DNA of 64,000 nt from Methylopila henanensis (GTDB taxonomy: Bacteria > Pseudomonadota > Alphaproteobacteria > Rhizobiales > Methylopilaceae), in contig NZ_JBHUER010000001.1 of the NCBI RefSeq assembly GCF_042681025.1, positions 1 through 64,000 on the forward strand, in the 5' to 3' direction. Positions 45,837 through 53,972 of the stretch are shown in pieces. The notes beneath the pieces were generated by a model. That model was not told the origin of the DNA, did no database searches, and saw nothing but the letters and a program-made list of their open reading frames with translations. Position numbers and translations under genes: made by a program. Within the stretch, counting starts at the first letter, position 1, and each line of letters opens with the position of its first letter.

Positions 45837-46281
45837 CGGCGGACGGCGCGCGGCTGAGGCGGGCGAAGACCAGCCCTCCGGCCGCGCCCGTGGCGCAGAT
45901 CAGCGCAAGGCCGCCCGCGCCGCGCGCGGCGGCGACCAGCGTCGGCATCGGCGTGAAATATCCCATCAGGGCGAAGGCGGCCCACAGCCCGGCGACGCCC
46001 GCGGCCGCGCAGACGATGGCGCGGGCGCCCGGCGCGAACCGCGTCACGAGCCACGCCGCGGCGAAGGCCGGCAGCAGGGCCGCCGCGGCGATCGCCGCCA
46101 TCACCGGGCCGAAGCGCACGAGGTCCTCCGCGGTGGTCAGCGCCCGGAGCGCGGGCGTCAGCGGCGCGCCGAGCGACGACAGGGCGGCGAGGTTGATCTG
46201 CGACTGCGCCACGCTCGCGAGCGCGGCGGTGACGCAAGTCGCGGCGAGAAACGCGAGCGCCGGGCGGAGAATCGCGGTCAT
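45826..46281 (-). CDS. Four-helix membrane protein of unknown function
   Basis: No named family recognised. The 151-residue product has about four hydrophobic segments, near ALAFLAATCVTAALASVA, VMAAIAAAALLPAFAAAWL, AIVCAAAGVAGLWAAFALMG and GAGGLALICATGAAGGLVF. It is oriented against fhcC with an 11-bp tail overlap, and divergent from the PQQ sugar dehydrogenase-like gene (94-bp gap). It is probably real because its hydrophobic pattern is sustained and its start has its own upstream gap. Confidence 0.7.
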   Translation of the reverse strand: MTAILRPALAFLAATCVTAALASVAQSQINLAALSSLGAPLTPALRALTTAEDLVRFGPVMAAIAAAALLPAFAAAWLVTRFAPGARAIVCAAAGVAGLWAAFALMGYFTPMPTLVAAARGAGGLALICATGAAGGLVFARLSRAPSAVSG

Positions 46282-46375
46282 GCGTCGGGGTCTCGCGTTC
46301 GTGTGGCGCGCGGGAGCTTGCCGCCGGTCGCGGCGGCCCGATGCTTTGTAGCGCGCAATCGTTCCGGAGCGACCT

Positions 46376-47488
46376 GTGTTACGGCTTTTCCTCGTCGGCG
46401 CCGCCATCCTCATGCTTGGCCCCGTACCGGCGCGCGCCGTCGAGCAGGTCGATCCCGCCCGCTACGTGGTCGAGACCGTCGCGGGCGGTCTCGACCGGCC
46501 ATGGGCGGTCGCCCCGCTGCCGGACGGCCGCACGCTGCTGACCGAGGCGCCCGGCCGGTTGAAGATCGTCGACGCGGCGGGCGGCGTCACGCCCGTGTCG
46601 GTCGCGGGCCTGCCGCCGATCCATACGGGCGGGCAGGGCGGGCTGATGGACGTGGCGGTCGATCCCGACTTCGCGGCCTCCTCCCTCGTCTTCCTCACCA
46701 TGATCTACGGGACCGACGACGCGAACAACGCCCGGCTCGTCCGGGCGCGGCTCGCGGGCGACCGTCTGGAGGACGTCCGCGTGCTGTTCGACGCCACGCC
46801 CAAGGCGGGGAACTCGAACAACGGCGCCCGGATTGCCTTCCTGCCCGACCGCACGATGATCCTGACGCTGGGCGACGGCTTCGACCGGCGCGAGGACGCG
46901 CAGGACCTGTCGAACCATCTCGGAAAGCTCGTGCGGCTCGACCGGGACGGAAACGCGCCGGCCGACAACCCCTTCGTGGGGCGTGCGGGGGCGGCCCCCG
47001 AGATCTACAGCCTCGGCCACCGCAACGTGCAGGGCGTCGTGGTCGATCCGGACGACGGCGTGATCCTCGCGTCCGAGCACGGGCCGCGCGGCGGCGACGA
47101 GATCAACCGCCTACGCGCCGGCGGCAACTACGGCTGGCCGGTCGTCACCGGCGGGCTGGACTACACTTTCGCGCGGGTGACGCCGTTTCGGGACCTGCCG
47201 GGCTACGAGCAGCCGCTGCTGGAGTGGACGCCGTCGATCGCGCCGGCGGGCCTCGCGCTCTACGATGGCGCGCTGTTCCCGGAGTGGCGGGGGGCGTTGC
47301 TGGTTCCGGCCCTGAAGGAACGAGCAGTGCGCGTCGTGCGTCGCGCGAACGGTCGCATCGTCGGCGAAGAGCTTCTGCTCGGCGAACGCGGCGATCGCAT
47401 GCGCGACGTGGCGGTCGCGCCGGACGGTTCGATTCTCGTGCTGACCGACGGCGAGAACGCCGCCCTGCTCCGGGTCGCCCCGCGCTGA
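46376..47488 (+). CDS. PQQ-dependent soluble sugar dehydrogenase-like protein
   Basis: The 370-residue secreted beta-propeller (GTG start, signal ending near PARAVEQ) resembles the glucose/sorbosone dehydrogenase (YliI/aldose sugar dehydrogenase) family. Family segments include GLDRPWAVAPLPDGRTLLTE, GLMDVAVDPDF, YSLGHRNVQG, SEHGPRGGDEINRL and NYGWPVVTGG with conserved His and Trp-containing loops. It probably acts in the periplasm with PQQ, in line with the XoxF system 7 kb downstream, although that link is inference. Converges on the Uma2 gene with a 2-bp gap. Confidence 0.88.
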   Translation: MLRLFLVGAAILMLGPVPARAVEQVDPARYVVETVAGGLDRPWAVAPLPDGRTLLTEAPGRLKIVDAAGGVTPVSVAGLPPIHTGGQGGLMDVAVDPDFAASSLVFLTMIYGTDDANNARLVRARLAGDRLEDVRVLFDATPKAGNSNNGARIAFLPDRTMILTLGDGFDRREDAQDLSNHLGKLVRLDRDGNAPADNPFVGRAGAAPEIYSLGHRNVQGVVVDPDDGVILASEHGPRGGDEINRLRAGGNYGWPVVTGGLDYTFARVTPFRDLPGYEQPLLEWTPSIAPAGLALYDGALFPEWRGALLVPALKERAVRVVRRANGRIVGEELLLGERGDRMRDVAVAPDGSILVLTDGENAALLRVAPR

Positions 47489-47490
47489 CG

Positions 47491-48108
47491 CTACGCCGCG
47501 TCCTCGGGACGCGCCGGGAACGCGACGTCCTCGTAGACCTCGGCGAGCGGAAGCGAGAGGCCGACGGCCGTGAGCTCGGCCGAGGCATCGAGGCCGCGCA
47601 GTTCGGTCTGCTCCCAGCCGTCGGCGCCGCGCGTCCAGACCGCCGCCTGCGGGTCGTTGGGGTCGATCAGCACGACATGGTCGATGCTGTCGACGGCGCG
47701 GTACTCGTCGAGCTTCTGGAACATGTCGAAGTCGCGCGTCGAGGGCGAGAGCACCTCCACCACCACCTTCGGCTCGCTCGCCATCGTGGAGCGGTCGACG
47801 CGCGGCCCGCAATCGACGCCGGAGTCGGGACGGCGGATGCGCCGAGCGCTGGTGCGCACCGACATGTCCGGCGAAAACGCGCGGCATGCGCGGCCGCGCA
47901 GCCTCGTGCCGAGAGCGATGATCACATTGACGACGATCTGGTCGTGGCGCTGGCTCGCGCCGGACATCATCGTCCACTCGTCGCCGTAGCGGATCCATTC
48001 GCCCCGCAGCACGGGAACGCCGTCGACGAGCTCGTGGCTCTCCTCCTGGGTCTCCTCCCAGGCGAAGAACTCCTCGACCGTCATCCGCTTGACCGCAGGC
48101 TCCGCCAT
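47491..48108 (-). CDS. Uma2-family putative restriction endonuclease-like protein
   Basis: The 205-residue protein has a PD-(D/E)xK fold typical of the Uma2/DUF820 family: EEFFAWEETQEESHELVDGVPV, FSPDMSVRT, PKVVVEVLSPSTRDFD with the catalytic Glu, and KLDEYRAVDSIDHVVLIDP with the Lys and Asp positions. The family is abundant in cyanobacteria and soil bacteria with no settled function. It interrupts the C1 cofactor block between the sugar dehydrogenase-like gene and mfnB, so it may be an accessory insertion. Confidence 0.87.
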   Translation of the reverse strand: MAEPAVKRMTVEEFFAWEETQEESHELVDGVPVLRGEWIRYGDEWTMMSGASQRHDQIVVNVIIALGTRLRGRACRAFSPDMSVRTSARRIRRPDSGVDCGPRVDRSTMASEPKVVVEVLSPSTRDFDMFQKLDEYRAVDSIDHVVLIDPNDPQAAVWTRGADGWEQTELRGLDASAELTAVGLSLPLAEVYEDVAFPARPEDAA

Positions 48109-48146
48109 CGCGCGACCTCACCCGAACAGGCGGAGCCTAGCACGGC

Positions 48147-48845
48147 TCAGGCCGCGGCGCGCGGGGACCTGAGCGCCGCGCGGACCGTCGCGACGCGGGC
48201 CGCCGTGAGCGTGCCTGTCCGGCCGCCGTCGCAGAGCGCGCCGCGGAAGCCGAGATAGTCCGGCTCGAAGCGCGCGAGCGGCGCGATGTCGTCGGCCGCG
48301 AGCGAGCCGGCGAGGCCGGTCAGCAGCCCGCGGGCGCGGGCCGTGCGGACGAAGGCGGAGATGGCGTCGTCCGCCATGCGCCGGCGCAGGGCCCCGGCGC
48401 CCTTGTCGGCAGTGTCGACCATGACGCCGTGGAAGCCGGCCTCGGCCGCGGCGGGAATCAACTCGAGCGACACGCCGAGATCGGCGAAGAGCACCGCGAT
48501 CAGGCGCGTCCGCCGGGCGAGGGGCGTGAGCGCCGCCAGGCATGCGGCCGCGTCGCCGTCCGCGAACAGGCCGAGCTTCACCAGCGGAACGCCGGTCGCG
48601 GCGACGGCCTCGGCGGCGCGCAGCACGGTCTCCGGGTCCATCGGCTGGTCGCCGATGGTGGCGCTGAGCGCCGGCGCCCCGTCGCCCCAGCTCCGCCAGC
48701 GCGCCACGGCGGCGCGGAGCCCGTCCGGTTCCCACGCGCCCAGCGCGCCGCGCGACGGGTCCTTCAGGTCCACGATGTCGGCTCCGCCGGCGCGGACGAC
48801 CTCCATCTCGTCGAGGGTCGCGACGCTCGCGAGCAGGCCGGTCAT
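48147..48845 (-). CDS. mfnB: (5-formylfuran-3-yl)methyl phosphate synthase, MfnB (DUF556)
   Basis: MfnB makes the furan precursor of methanofuran/methylofuran from two molecules of glyceraldehyde-3-phosphate. The 232-residue TIM barrel starts at ATG 48845 (MTGLLASV). It shows GGADIVDLKDPSRGALGA with the Schiff-base Lys, VPLVKLGLFADGD, and GFHGVMVDTADKGAG. The start overlaps the stop of the DUF447 gene. It ends the operon kinase-DHPS-like-DUF447-mfnB. Confidence 0.9.
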   Translation of the reverse strand: MTGLLASVATLDEMEVVRAGGADIVDLKDPSRGALGAWEPDGLRAAVARWRSWGDGAPALSATIGDQPMDPETVLRAAEAVAATGVPLVKLGLFADGDAAACLAALTPLARRTRLIAVLFADLGVSLELIPAAAEAGFHGVMVDTADKGAGALRRRMADDAISAFVRTARARGLLTGLAGSLAADDIAPLARFEPDYLGFRGALCDGGRTGTLTAARVATVRAALRSPRAAA

Positions 48846-49411
48846 GGCCGGGCCTCGCCGCGCCGATGGTCGCGCACCGCGTCCAGCAGCCAATCCCAGG
48901 CCTCGCGCTCGTCCGCGCCTGCGGTCTTGTCGATGGCGATCTGGAGGTAAGCCAGCTCACGGTCGATCTTGTCGTCCGGCAGCATGGACAGGCGGCTGAC
49001 CAGGACGGCGCCTTCGAGCACGGCGGCGATCGCCCGGTTCAGGCCGGGGAACGGCTTGTAAGCCGTCTCGCGGACGATGCGGCAATGGAGCTTCGGACGC
49101 TGGCCGTCGTCCTCGATGCGGGCCACCTCGATCTCGTGGGTGGCGAGCGCGCCCGCGAGCCGGACGGCGGCGACCTGCTCCGCGGGGACCGTCGGCCAGT
49201 CGCGCCGGCGCTTGGTGACGCAGCCCGCGAACACCCGCGCGTCGTCGGTGAAGTTCACGACGCCGCAGCGGGTTGCGAGAAAATTCTCAAGCGTCGTGGA
49301 AGGCCGGAACGGCTGCAGCAACCAGCCGCCCTCGATCGGCGTCGCGCCCATCGGAGCGATGTGCGGAACGCCGTCGGGCGACAGGGTGGTGACGATCGTC
49401 TCGCGGATCAC
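48842..49411 (-). CDS. DUF447-family flavin-binding-like protein
   Basis: The 189-residue protein begins MIRETIVTTLSPDGVPHIAPMGATPIE and has a split-barrel flavin reductase-like core with PFRPSTTLENFLATRCGVVNFTDD, as in DUF447 proteins of methanogens and methylotrophs. No catalytic activity is established. It sits between the DHPS-like gene and mfnB with 4-bp overlaps on both sides, which strongly suggests a role in H4MPT or methylofuran synthesis or handling. Confidence 0.85.
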   Translation of the reverse strand: MIRETIVTTLSPDGVPHIAPMGATPIEGGWLLQPFRPSTTLENFLATRCGVVNFTDDARVFAGCVTKRRRDWPTVPAEQVAAVRLAGALATHEIEVARIEDDGQRPKLHCRIVRETAYKPFPGLNRAIAAVLEGAVLVSRLSMLPDDKIDRELAYLQIAIDKTAGADEREAWDWLLDAVRDHRRGEARP

Positions 49412-50877
49412 GTGTCGCTGTCCTGCCCGGCGTCGGAGGCCGCCGGCTCGGCGTCGGCGCGTCTGGCGCGCTTCGCCCGCTTGTCCTGCAGCGTCGCGCC
49501 AGCGTTCTTGAAGCTCAGCTTGTGCGCCTCTTCAAGGCTTTCGGCGGTTTCGCCGGCGACGCCGAACTTCAGCGCCTCGTCCTGCGCGTAGCGCTTGCCG
49601 AGGCGGTAGGCGATCTCCGCCCGCGCCGTCTCGACGCCGAGATAGAAGGCGTGGCCGGCGTCGCCCTCGACGGCGAGATGCGGGAAATGGTCGAACGGGT
49701 CGACGCCGACATGGTGGCCGTCGCGGTTGTAGACGTGGACGCCGTCGTCGCTGACCTCGATGCGGTAGTTGCGGTCGCGGACCTCGCTCGCGAGCGTCGC
49801 GATGTCGGCCGGACTCGACGCCACCGGCCGGCGGTCGCGCAACGCCATCAGCCCGCCGCCGAAGCCCTGCGGCAGCGAGCCGGCTTCGCGCGCGGCGAAG
49901 AATTCGCGGCGCGCGCGGTCGAACTCGCGCACGGCCGTGCGGCAGTGCGGGCTGACCTGCACCGCGAGCACCGCCTCGATCCTGAGTTCGGAGATCATCC
50001 CCATCAGGATGGCGTTGATCCCGGTCGTGTCGGCGTCGGTGAGCTCGGTGACGTTGCCGATGCCCATCAGGATCGGCGCGTCCGGCCGCAGCCGGCGCAG
50101 CTCCGCGTAGCGCACCACCGAGGCGGTGAAGCCGAAATGGATGGGATCGAGGATCGGGTCGGCGAGGTAGCGCCGCCCCTTGGCCTCCAGCGCGTCCATG
50201 GCGCGTAGCAGCGAATCCATGTCGGCGGGCGCGGCCGGCACGAGAATCGGAACGGCGTCGCCCTCGTCGGCGATGGCGAGCGTGGCCTCGCTGAGGCTCA
50301 GCAGGTAATGCGCGCCGGCGCGGTTGGCGCGGGCGAGCTCCTCCGGGTTCGCCGAATCGACGCTGACCTTTGCGCCGTCGGCGATCAGGGCGGCGATGCA
50401 GGCCTCGAGATTTGGGAACGGCGTGTCCGGCAGGCAGCCGAGGTCGATCACGTCGGCGCCGTCGGCCCGCAGCGCGCGGGACTTCGCCAGCAGCTCGTCG
50501 GCCGAGAGCATCGTGGCGTCGACGATTTCGGCGAAGATCGTGCAGTCGTGGCGCGACAGGTCCGGCTCCACGCCGCCGCGGCCGAAGAAGCCGGGGAGGT
50601 CGGCGAGCTCCTCCGGCCCGCGCTCGAAGGGCACGCCGAAATGCCGGCTGAGCCGTTCGAGATCGCCGCGGAATCGGCCGGGCAGCACCGCGCGCGAGGC
50701 GTTCTCGGGCAGCTTCAGCCGGCGCTCGAGAATCTCGGCCGTCATCAGCGCAGCCACCTTGACGCCCACATTGACGACCTGCGGCTGCAGCGTCTCGCTG
50801 CGCAGCTCGTCCGCGAGCCGCGCGAGCCGGGCTTCCGCAAGCGATCCGGTGACGAGCGCGACGGTCTCCGCGCTCAC
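49408..50877 (-). CDS. Dihydropteroate synthase-related protein
   Basis: The 489-residue protein (GTG 50877) belongs to the DHPS-related family of methanogens and H4MPT methylotrophs (TIGR00284-like). A DHPS-like TIM barrel occupies about residues 150-390, with DGADVIDLGCLPDTPF, AKVSVDSANPEEL and ADPILDPIHFGFT, LMGIGNVTEL. An N-terminal extension of about 150 residues and a C-terminal domain are added. It may condense the pterin diphosphate with the beta-RFAP-derived product in H4MPT synthesis. That role is inference from family and operon. Confidence 0.82.
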   Translation of the reverse strand: MSAETVALVTGSLAEARLARLADELRSETLQPQVVNVGVKVAALMTAEILERRLKLPENASRAVLPGRFRGDLERLSRHFGVPFERGPEELADLPGFFGRGGVEPDLSRHDCTIFAEIVDATMLSADELLAKSRALRADGADVIDLGCLPDTPFPNLEACIAALIADGAKVSVDSANPEELARANRAGAHYLLSLSEATLAIADEGDAVPILVPAAPADMDSLLRAMDALEAKGRRYLADPILDPIHFGFTASVVRYAELRRLRPDAPILMGIGNVTELTDADTTGINAILMGMISELRIEAVLAVQVSPHCRTAVREFDRARREFFAAREAGSLPQGFGGGLMALRDRRPVASSPADIATLASEVRDRNYRIEVSDDGVHVYNRDGHHVGVDPFDHFPHLAVEGDAGHAFYLGVETARAEIAYRLGKRYAQDEALKFGVAGETAESLEEAHKLSFKNAGATLQDKRAKRARRADAEPAASDAGQDSDT

Positions 50878-51470
50878 GCCGCGCGCCTTTCGAGGCCGTC
50901 GAGCGCCTGGTCGAGCGCTGTCGGCGAGGCGTCGCCGACGAGCGCCACCCGGCCCTCGTAGCGGGCCGCGAGGACGGGGAGATAGGGATCGACGAGGCCT
51001 GCTTGGGCCCACGATTCCGGGTCCTCGGCGGCAGGGGCAGGCGCCGCCTTCACGAACACCGCCTGCGCCGCGCCGAGCGTGATCGCGAGCCACAGGGCGA
51101 GGCTGTCGGAGGTCACGTCCCAGCTCGCCGGCACGTCGGCCTCGAGCGCCATGCGCGCGGGCAACCAGATCGCGCCGCGGCTGCGGGCGGCGGCGAAGGC
51201 CTCGGGGGTCGCGCAGGGGCGGAGGTCCGGCCGGCGCGCCGCCAGCATCAGCGCGCTCTGCTCCATGGCGAGGATCGCCATGCGGTGCGCCGTGGCGTCG
51301 TCGAAGCCGCGCCGCGTCTGCGCCGCGCGCACCGTGTCGGCGAACGGCCCGCCGCCGGCGACGACGACCGCGCCGCGCCAGGCCGAGGCGTCGAGCAGCG
51401 CGTCGAGCGCGTCGGCCTCGAACAGGCTGCCGCCGAGCTTGACGACGGAAAGGGGCGGGCGGCGTTTCAT
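50874..51470 (-). CDS. mfnE: Amino acid kinase-family protein, MfnE-like
   Basis: The 198-residue protein has an amino acid kinase fold with SVVKLGGSLFEADAL at the N-terminus, VVAGGGPFADTVR and SWDVTSDSLALWLA. In methanogens MfnE phosphorylates the aminomethylfuran phosphate to its diphosphate for methanofuran assembly. Location in the mfnB operon supports the same role here. The preferred start is ATG 51470, seven codons inside the longest frame. Its stop overlaps the DHPS-like start. Confidence 0.78.
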   Translation of the reverse strand: MKRRPPLSVVKLGGSLFEADALDALLDASAWRGAVVVAGGGPFADTVRAAQTRRGFDDATAHRMAILAMEQSALMLAARRPDLRPCATPEAFAAARSRGAIWLPARMALEADVPASWDVTSDSLALWLAITLGAAQAVFVKAAPAPAAEDPESWAQAGLVDPYLPVLAARYEGRVALVGDASPTALDQALDGLERRAA

Positions 51471-51602
51471 ACGGGCGGGCGACGATCCCAAGGGTCAACT
51501 GAACGCAGAGGCGTACCGCCCCCGCGCCCGTATTCCAAGCGGCGCGCCGCCGCAGCGGTCGTCCGGCGAGGCGAGGCCCGGTCCTCGAAGCCGCCGGCCC
51601 TT

Positions 51603-52052
51603 TCAGCCGCCGCCGCGCGGCCGATGCTTCTCGAACCTCGCATCGCCCCCCTCCAGCTCCCGAACACGCTTCCATCCCAGCCGTTCGTAGAAGCCCGCGG
51701 CTCGCGACGAGCCGTCGGTTTCGAGCCAGATCAGGGGATGACGCTCGAACAGGAACGCTTCCGCCCGCGCCACGAGCCGGCGGCCGACGCCTGAGCCCTC
51801 GCGTTCGGGACGAACGAAGGCCGCGAACATGCAGGCGTCCTCGACGTCCGCCATCGAGAAGCCGAGGATGTCGCCTTCATGCTCGGCGACCCAGATGCAG
51901 GGTTGCTCGCGAAGGGCGTCCCGGATCGTCTCGAACGTGACGCCCATCTCGGCCATCTGCTCGACCGACAGATGGTTTTCCCGCACGCTCGCGCGGATCT
52001 CGAAAATCGCGGGAAGGTCGTCTTCGACGGCGTCGCGGATGGAGATCGTCAT
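51603..52052 (-). CDS. GNAT-family N-acetyltransferase
   Basis: The 149-residue protein starts at ATG 52052. It has the GNAT acetyl-CoA motif as RPEREGSGVGRRLVARAEAFL and the terminal SRAAGFYERLGWKRV. The target amine is unknown. It is transcribed away from the cytochrome gene, separated by a 223-bp gap in which I see no feature beyond the probable divergent promoters. Another 132-bp gap follows it. Confidence 0.9.
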   Translation of the reverse strand: MTISIRDAVEDDLPAIFEIRASVRENHLSVEQMAEMGVTFETIRDALREQPCIWVAEHEGDILGFSMADVEDACMFAAFVRPEREGSGVGRRLVARAEAFLFERHPLIWLETDGSSRAAGFYERLGWKRVRELEGGDARFEKHRPRGGG

Positions 52053-52275
52053 GGGCGCCCGGATCGACCAACGAATCGACTGCGAGCCTCCGAGGAGGGG
52101 CCGCGTTCCGGTCTTACCTGAAAGCAGACAGGCGGAAACCACCCCAAAGCGCTCATTGACCGACGCCCGACCGCCGCCTGTCGGTCACGCGCCTGTCACT
52201 GGTCGCAGTCTGAAACAATTCTAGTTTCGGGCCGATATGCCGCGTCACGGCGGCATGACGATCAGGAGAATTCCC

Positions 52276-52674
52276 ATGAAACCGCATGTCGTCACCGCCG
52301 CCGCGGCGCTCGCCCTGGCTTCGTTCGCCGCGCCCTCGGCCGCTCAGGACGCCGCGGCCGGCGAGAAGGTCTTCAAGCGCTGCGTCGCCTGCCACGCCGT
52401 GGGCGAGGGCGCCGCCAACAAGGTCGGTCCCGAGCTGAACGGGCTGATCGGCCGGAAGGTCGCTGGCCTCGACGGCTACGCGTACAGCGCCGCGCTGAAG
52501 ACCTATGGCGAGGGCAAGACCTGGGACGAGGCGACGCTCGACCAGTTCCTCGCCGATCCGCGCGGCTCGGCCCCCGGCAACAAGATGGCCTTCGCCGGGC
52601 TGAAGAAGGACGACGAGCGCAAGAACGTCGCCGCCTACCTCGCCCAGTTCGACGCAGGCGGCGCAAAGAAGTAA
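52276..52674 (+). CDS. Class I cytochrome c (candidate electron acceptor in the Xox system)
   Basis: The 132-residue exported protein (signal ending AAPSAAQ) has one haem site, Cys36-Val-Ala-Cys39-His40, and a likely axial Met104 in GNKMAFAGL. The pattern CVACHAVGEGAANKVGPELN is that of cytochrome c2/c550-type proteins, closer to mitochondrial cytochrome c than to the XoxG/MxaG (cL) group. As it begins the xox block it may pass electrons from a cL or from XoxF itself. It precedes the metallohydrolase gene by 48 bp. Confidence 0.9.
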   Translation: MKPHVVTAAAALALASFAAPSAAQDAAAGEKVFKRCVACHAVGEGAANKVGPELNGLIGRKVAGLDGYAYSAALKTYGEGKTWDEATLDQFLADPRGSAPGNKMAFAGLKKDDERKNVAAYLAQFDAGGAKK

Positions 52675-52722
52675 GCCCGCTGGCGCGGCGGTCGTCGCCG
52701 CCTGTCGAGCGAGGAGCCTTCC

Positions 52723-53667
52723 ATGCGCGCAACGTCGTGTTTCCGGGGGCTTCTTCGCCTGACCGCCGCCGTCGTCGCCGGCCTCGGGCTCGGCGGCCCG
52801 GCCCGCGCGGCGGAGCCGCTGCCGACCGCCGAGATCGCGCCCGGGGTGTTCGTCTATCAGGCGCCCTACGAGCTGCTGGCGCCGGGGAACGGCGGCGCGA
52901 TCGCCAATGTGGGATTCGTGGTCGGCCGCGACGCCGTGGCGGTGATCGACACGGGCAACACGCTGCAGGCGGGCGAGCGCCTGCTGGCCGCCGTGCGGGC
53001 CCGCACGGCGCTGCCGATCCGCTATGTCATCAACACCCACATGCATCCGGACCATACGCTGGGCGACGCCGCGTTCCGGGGGGAGGGCGCGCGCTTCGTG
53101 GCGCACGCCAAATATCCCCGCGCGTTGCAGGCCCGCGCCCAGTCCTACATCGAGGCGGGTCGGCGGGCGATCGGCGACGGATTCGCGCCCGACGCCGTGG
53201 TGATGCCCGACACGACCGTCGCCGACCGGCTCACGCTCGATCTCGGCGGCCGTTCGCTCGAGCTGCAGGCGGAGCCGACCGCCCACACCGACAACGACCT
53301 CACCGTGTTCGACCCGAGCACCGGCACCTGGTTCCTCGGCGACCTGCTGTTCATGGGGCACCTGCCGAGCGTCGACGGCTCGCTCGAAGGCTGGCTCCGG
53401 GTGATGTCGCGCGTGAAGGCGCGGCCGGTCGAGCGCGTCGTGCCGGGGCACGGGCCTGCCTCCGCGCCCTGGCCGCAGGCGCTGGAGCCGCAGCAGCGCT
53501 ACTTCGACCGCCTGCGCGCGGACGTGAAGGCGCTGCTCGACGCGGGCGCGAGCCTGCGCGAGGCATCGGAGAAGGCCGGCCTTTCGGAGCGGGACGCCTG
53601 GGCGCTGTTCGACGAGTTCAACGCCCGCAACGCGATCGCCGCTTACCGCGAGCTCGAGTGGCGATAA
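52723..53667 (+). CDS. Quinoprotein relay system zinc metallohydrolase-like protein (MBL fold)
   Basis: The 314-residue exported protein has a signal sequence (LTAAVVAGLGLGGPARAAE) and a metallo-beta-lactamase domain with the zinc motif HMHPDH at residues 106-111 and further ligands in AEPTAHTDND and VPGHGPAS. Such proteins recur beside PQQ dehydrogenases and cytochromes and are grouped as quinoprotein relay metallohydrolases; the chemistry is not known. It lies between the cytochrome and xoxF, in the position xoxG might be expected upstream. Confidence 0.85.
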   Translation: MRATSCFRGLLRLTAAVVAGLGLGGPARAAEPLPTAEIAPGVFVYQAPYELLAPGNGGAIANVGFVVGRDAVAVIDTGNTLQAGERLLAAVRARTALPIRYVINTHMHPDHTLGDAAFRGEGARFVAHAKYPRALQARAQSYIEAGRRAIGDGFAPDAVVMPDTTVADRLTLDLGGRSLELQAEPTAHTDNDLTVFDPSTGTWFLGDLLFMGHLPSVDGSLEGWLRVMSRVKARPVERVVPGHGPASAPWPQALEPQQRYFDRLRADVKALLDAGASLREASEKAGLSERDAWALFDEFNARNAIAAYRELEWR

Positions 53668-53972
53668 TGCGACGCAATATAATAAGTGTGCATTCGCAGC
53701 AAAATCATAATAATCCTCTTATATCTTAAAGTCCTGTTGCGTGGTCCGGCGAAGCGATCTAGGGTCCGCTCGTCTTCAGCTGCAACGCCTGCATGCCCTT
53801 GGGGTTGCAGTCGGTTCGTAGGTCTAGCCGGGCGCCGTCCGGCAAAGGGTCGAGCAACAAGTCCCGACTGGCCGTGACACGAGCGGAAGACGCAGGTCCA
53901 ATAATAAAGATCATGCCTTTGCGGCGCGCCGCGGGGGCCGCCTAAAGGACTGCGTTTTAGAGGGAGAATACA
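53668..53972 (+). promoter_or_regulatory. xoxF upstream region
   Basis: The 305 bp contain no credible gene. Just after the metallohydrolase stop is an AT-rich block (53674-53730) unlike the surroundings, including GCAATATA and ATAATAAGT, both also found at 62425-62448. A 7-bp inverted repeat CTGCAAC-N17-GTTGCAG lies at 53780-53810 and could be an operator. The xoxF ribosome site is AGGGAG, eight bases from the ATG. Exact promoter boxes are not certain. Confidence 0.65.

Noticed and set aside
53686..53877. Possible 63-residue gene in the xoxF upstream region
   Set aside because: No ribosome site, no conserved pattern, and mixed AT-rich then GC-rich content. Treated as regulatory DNA.
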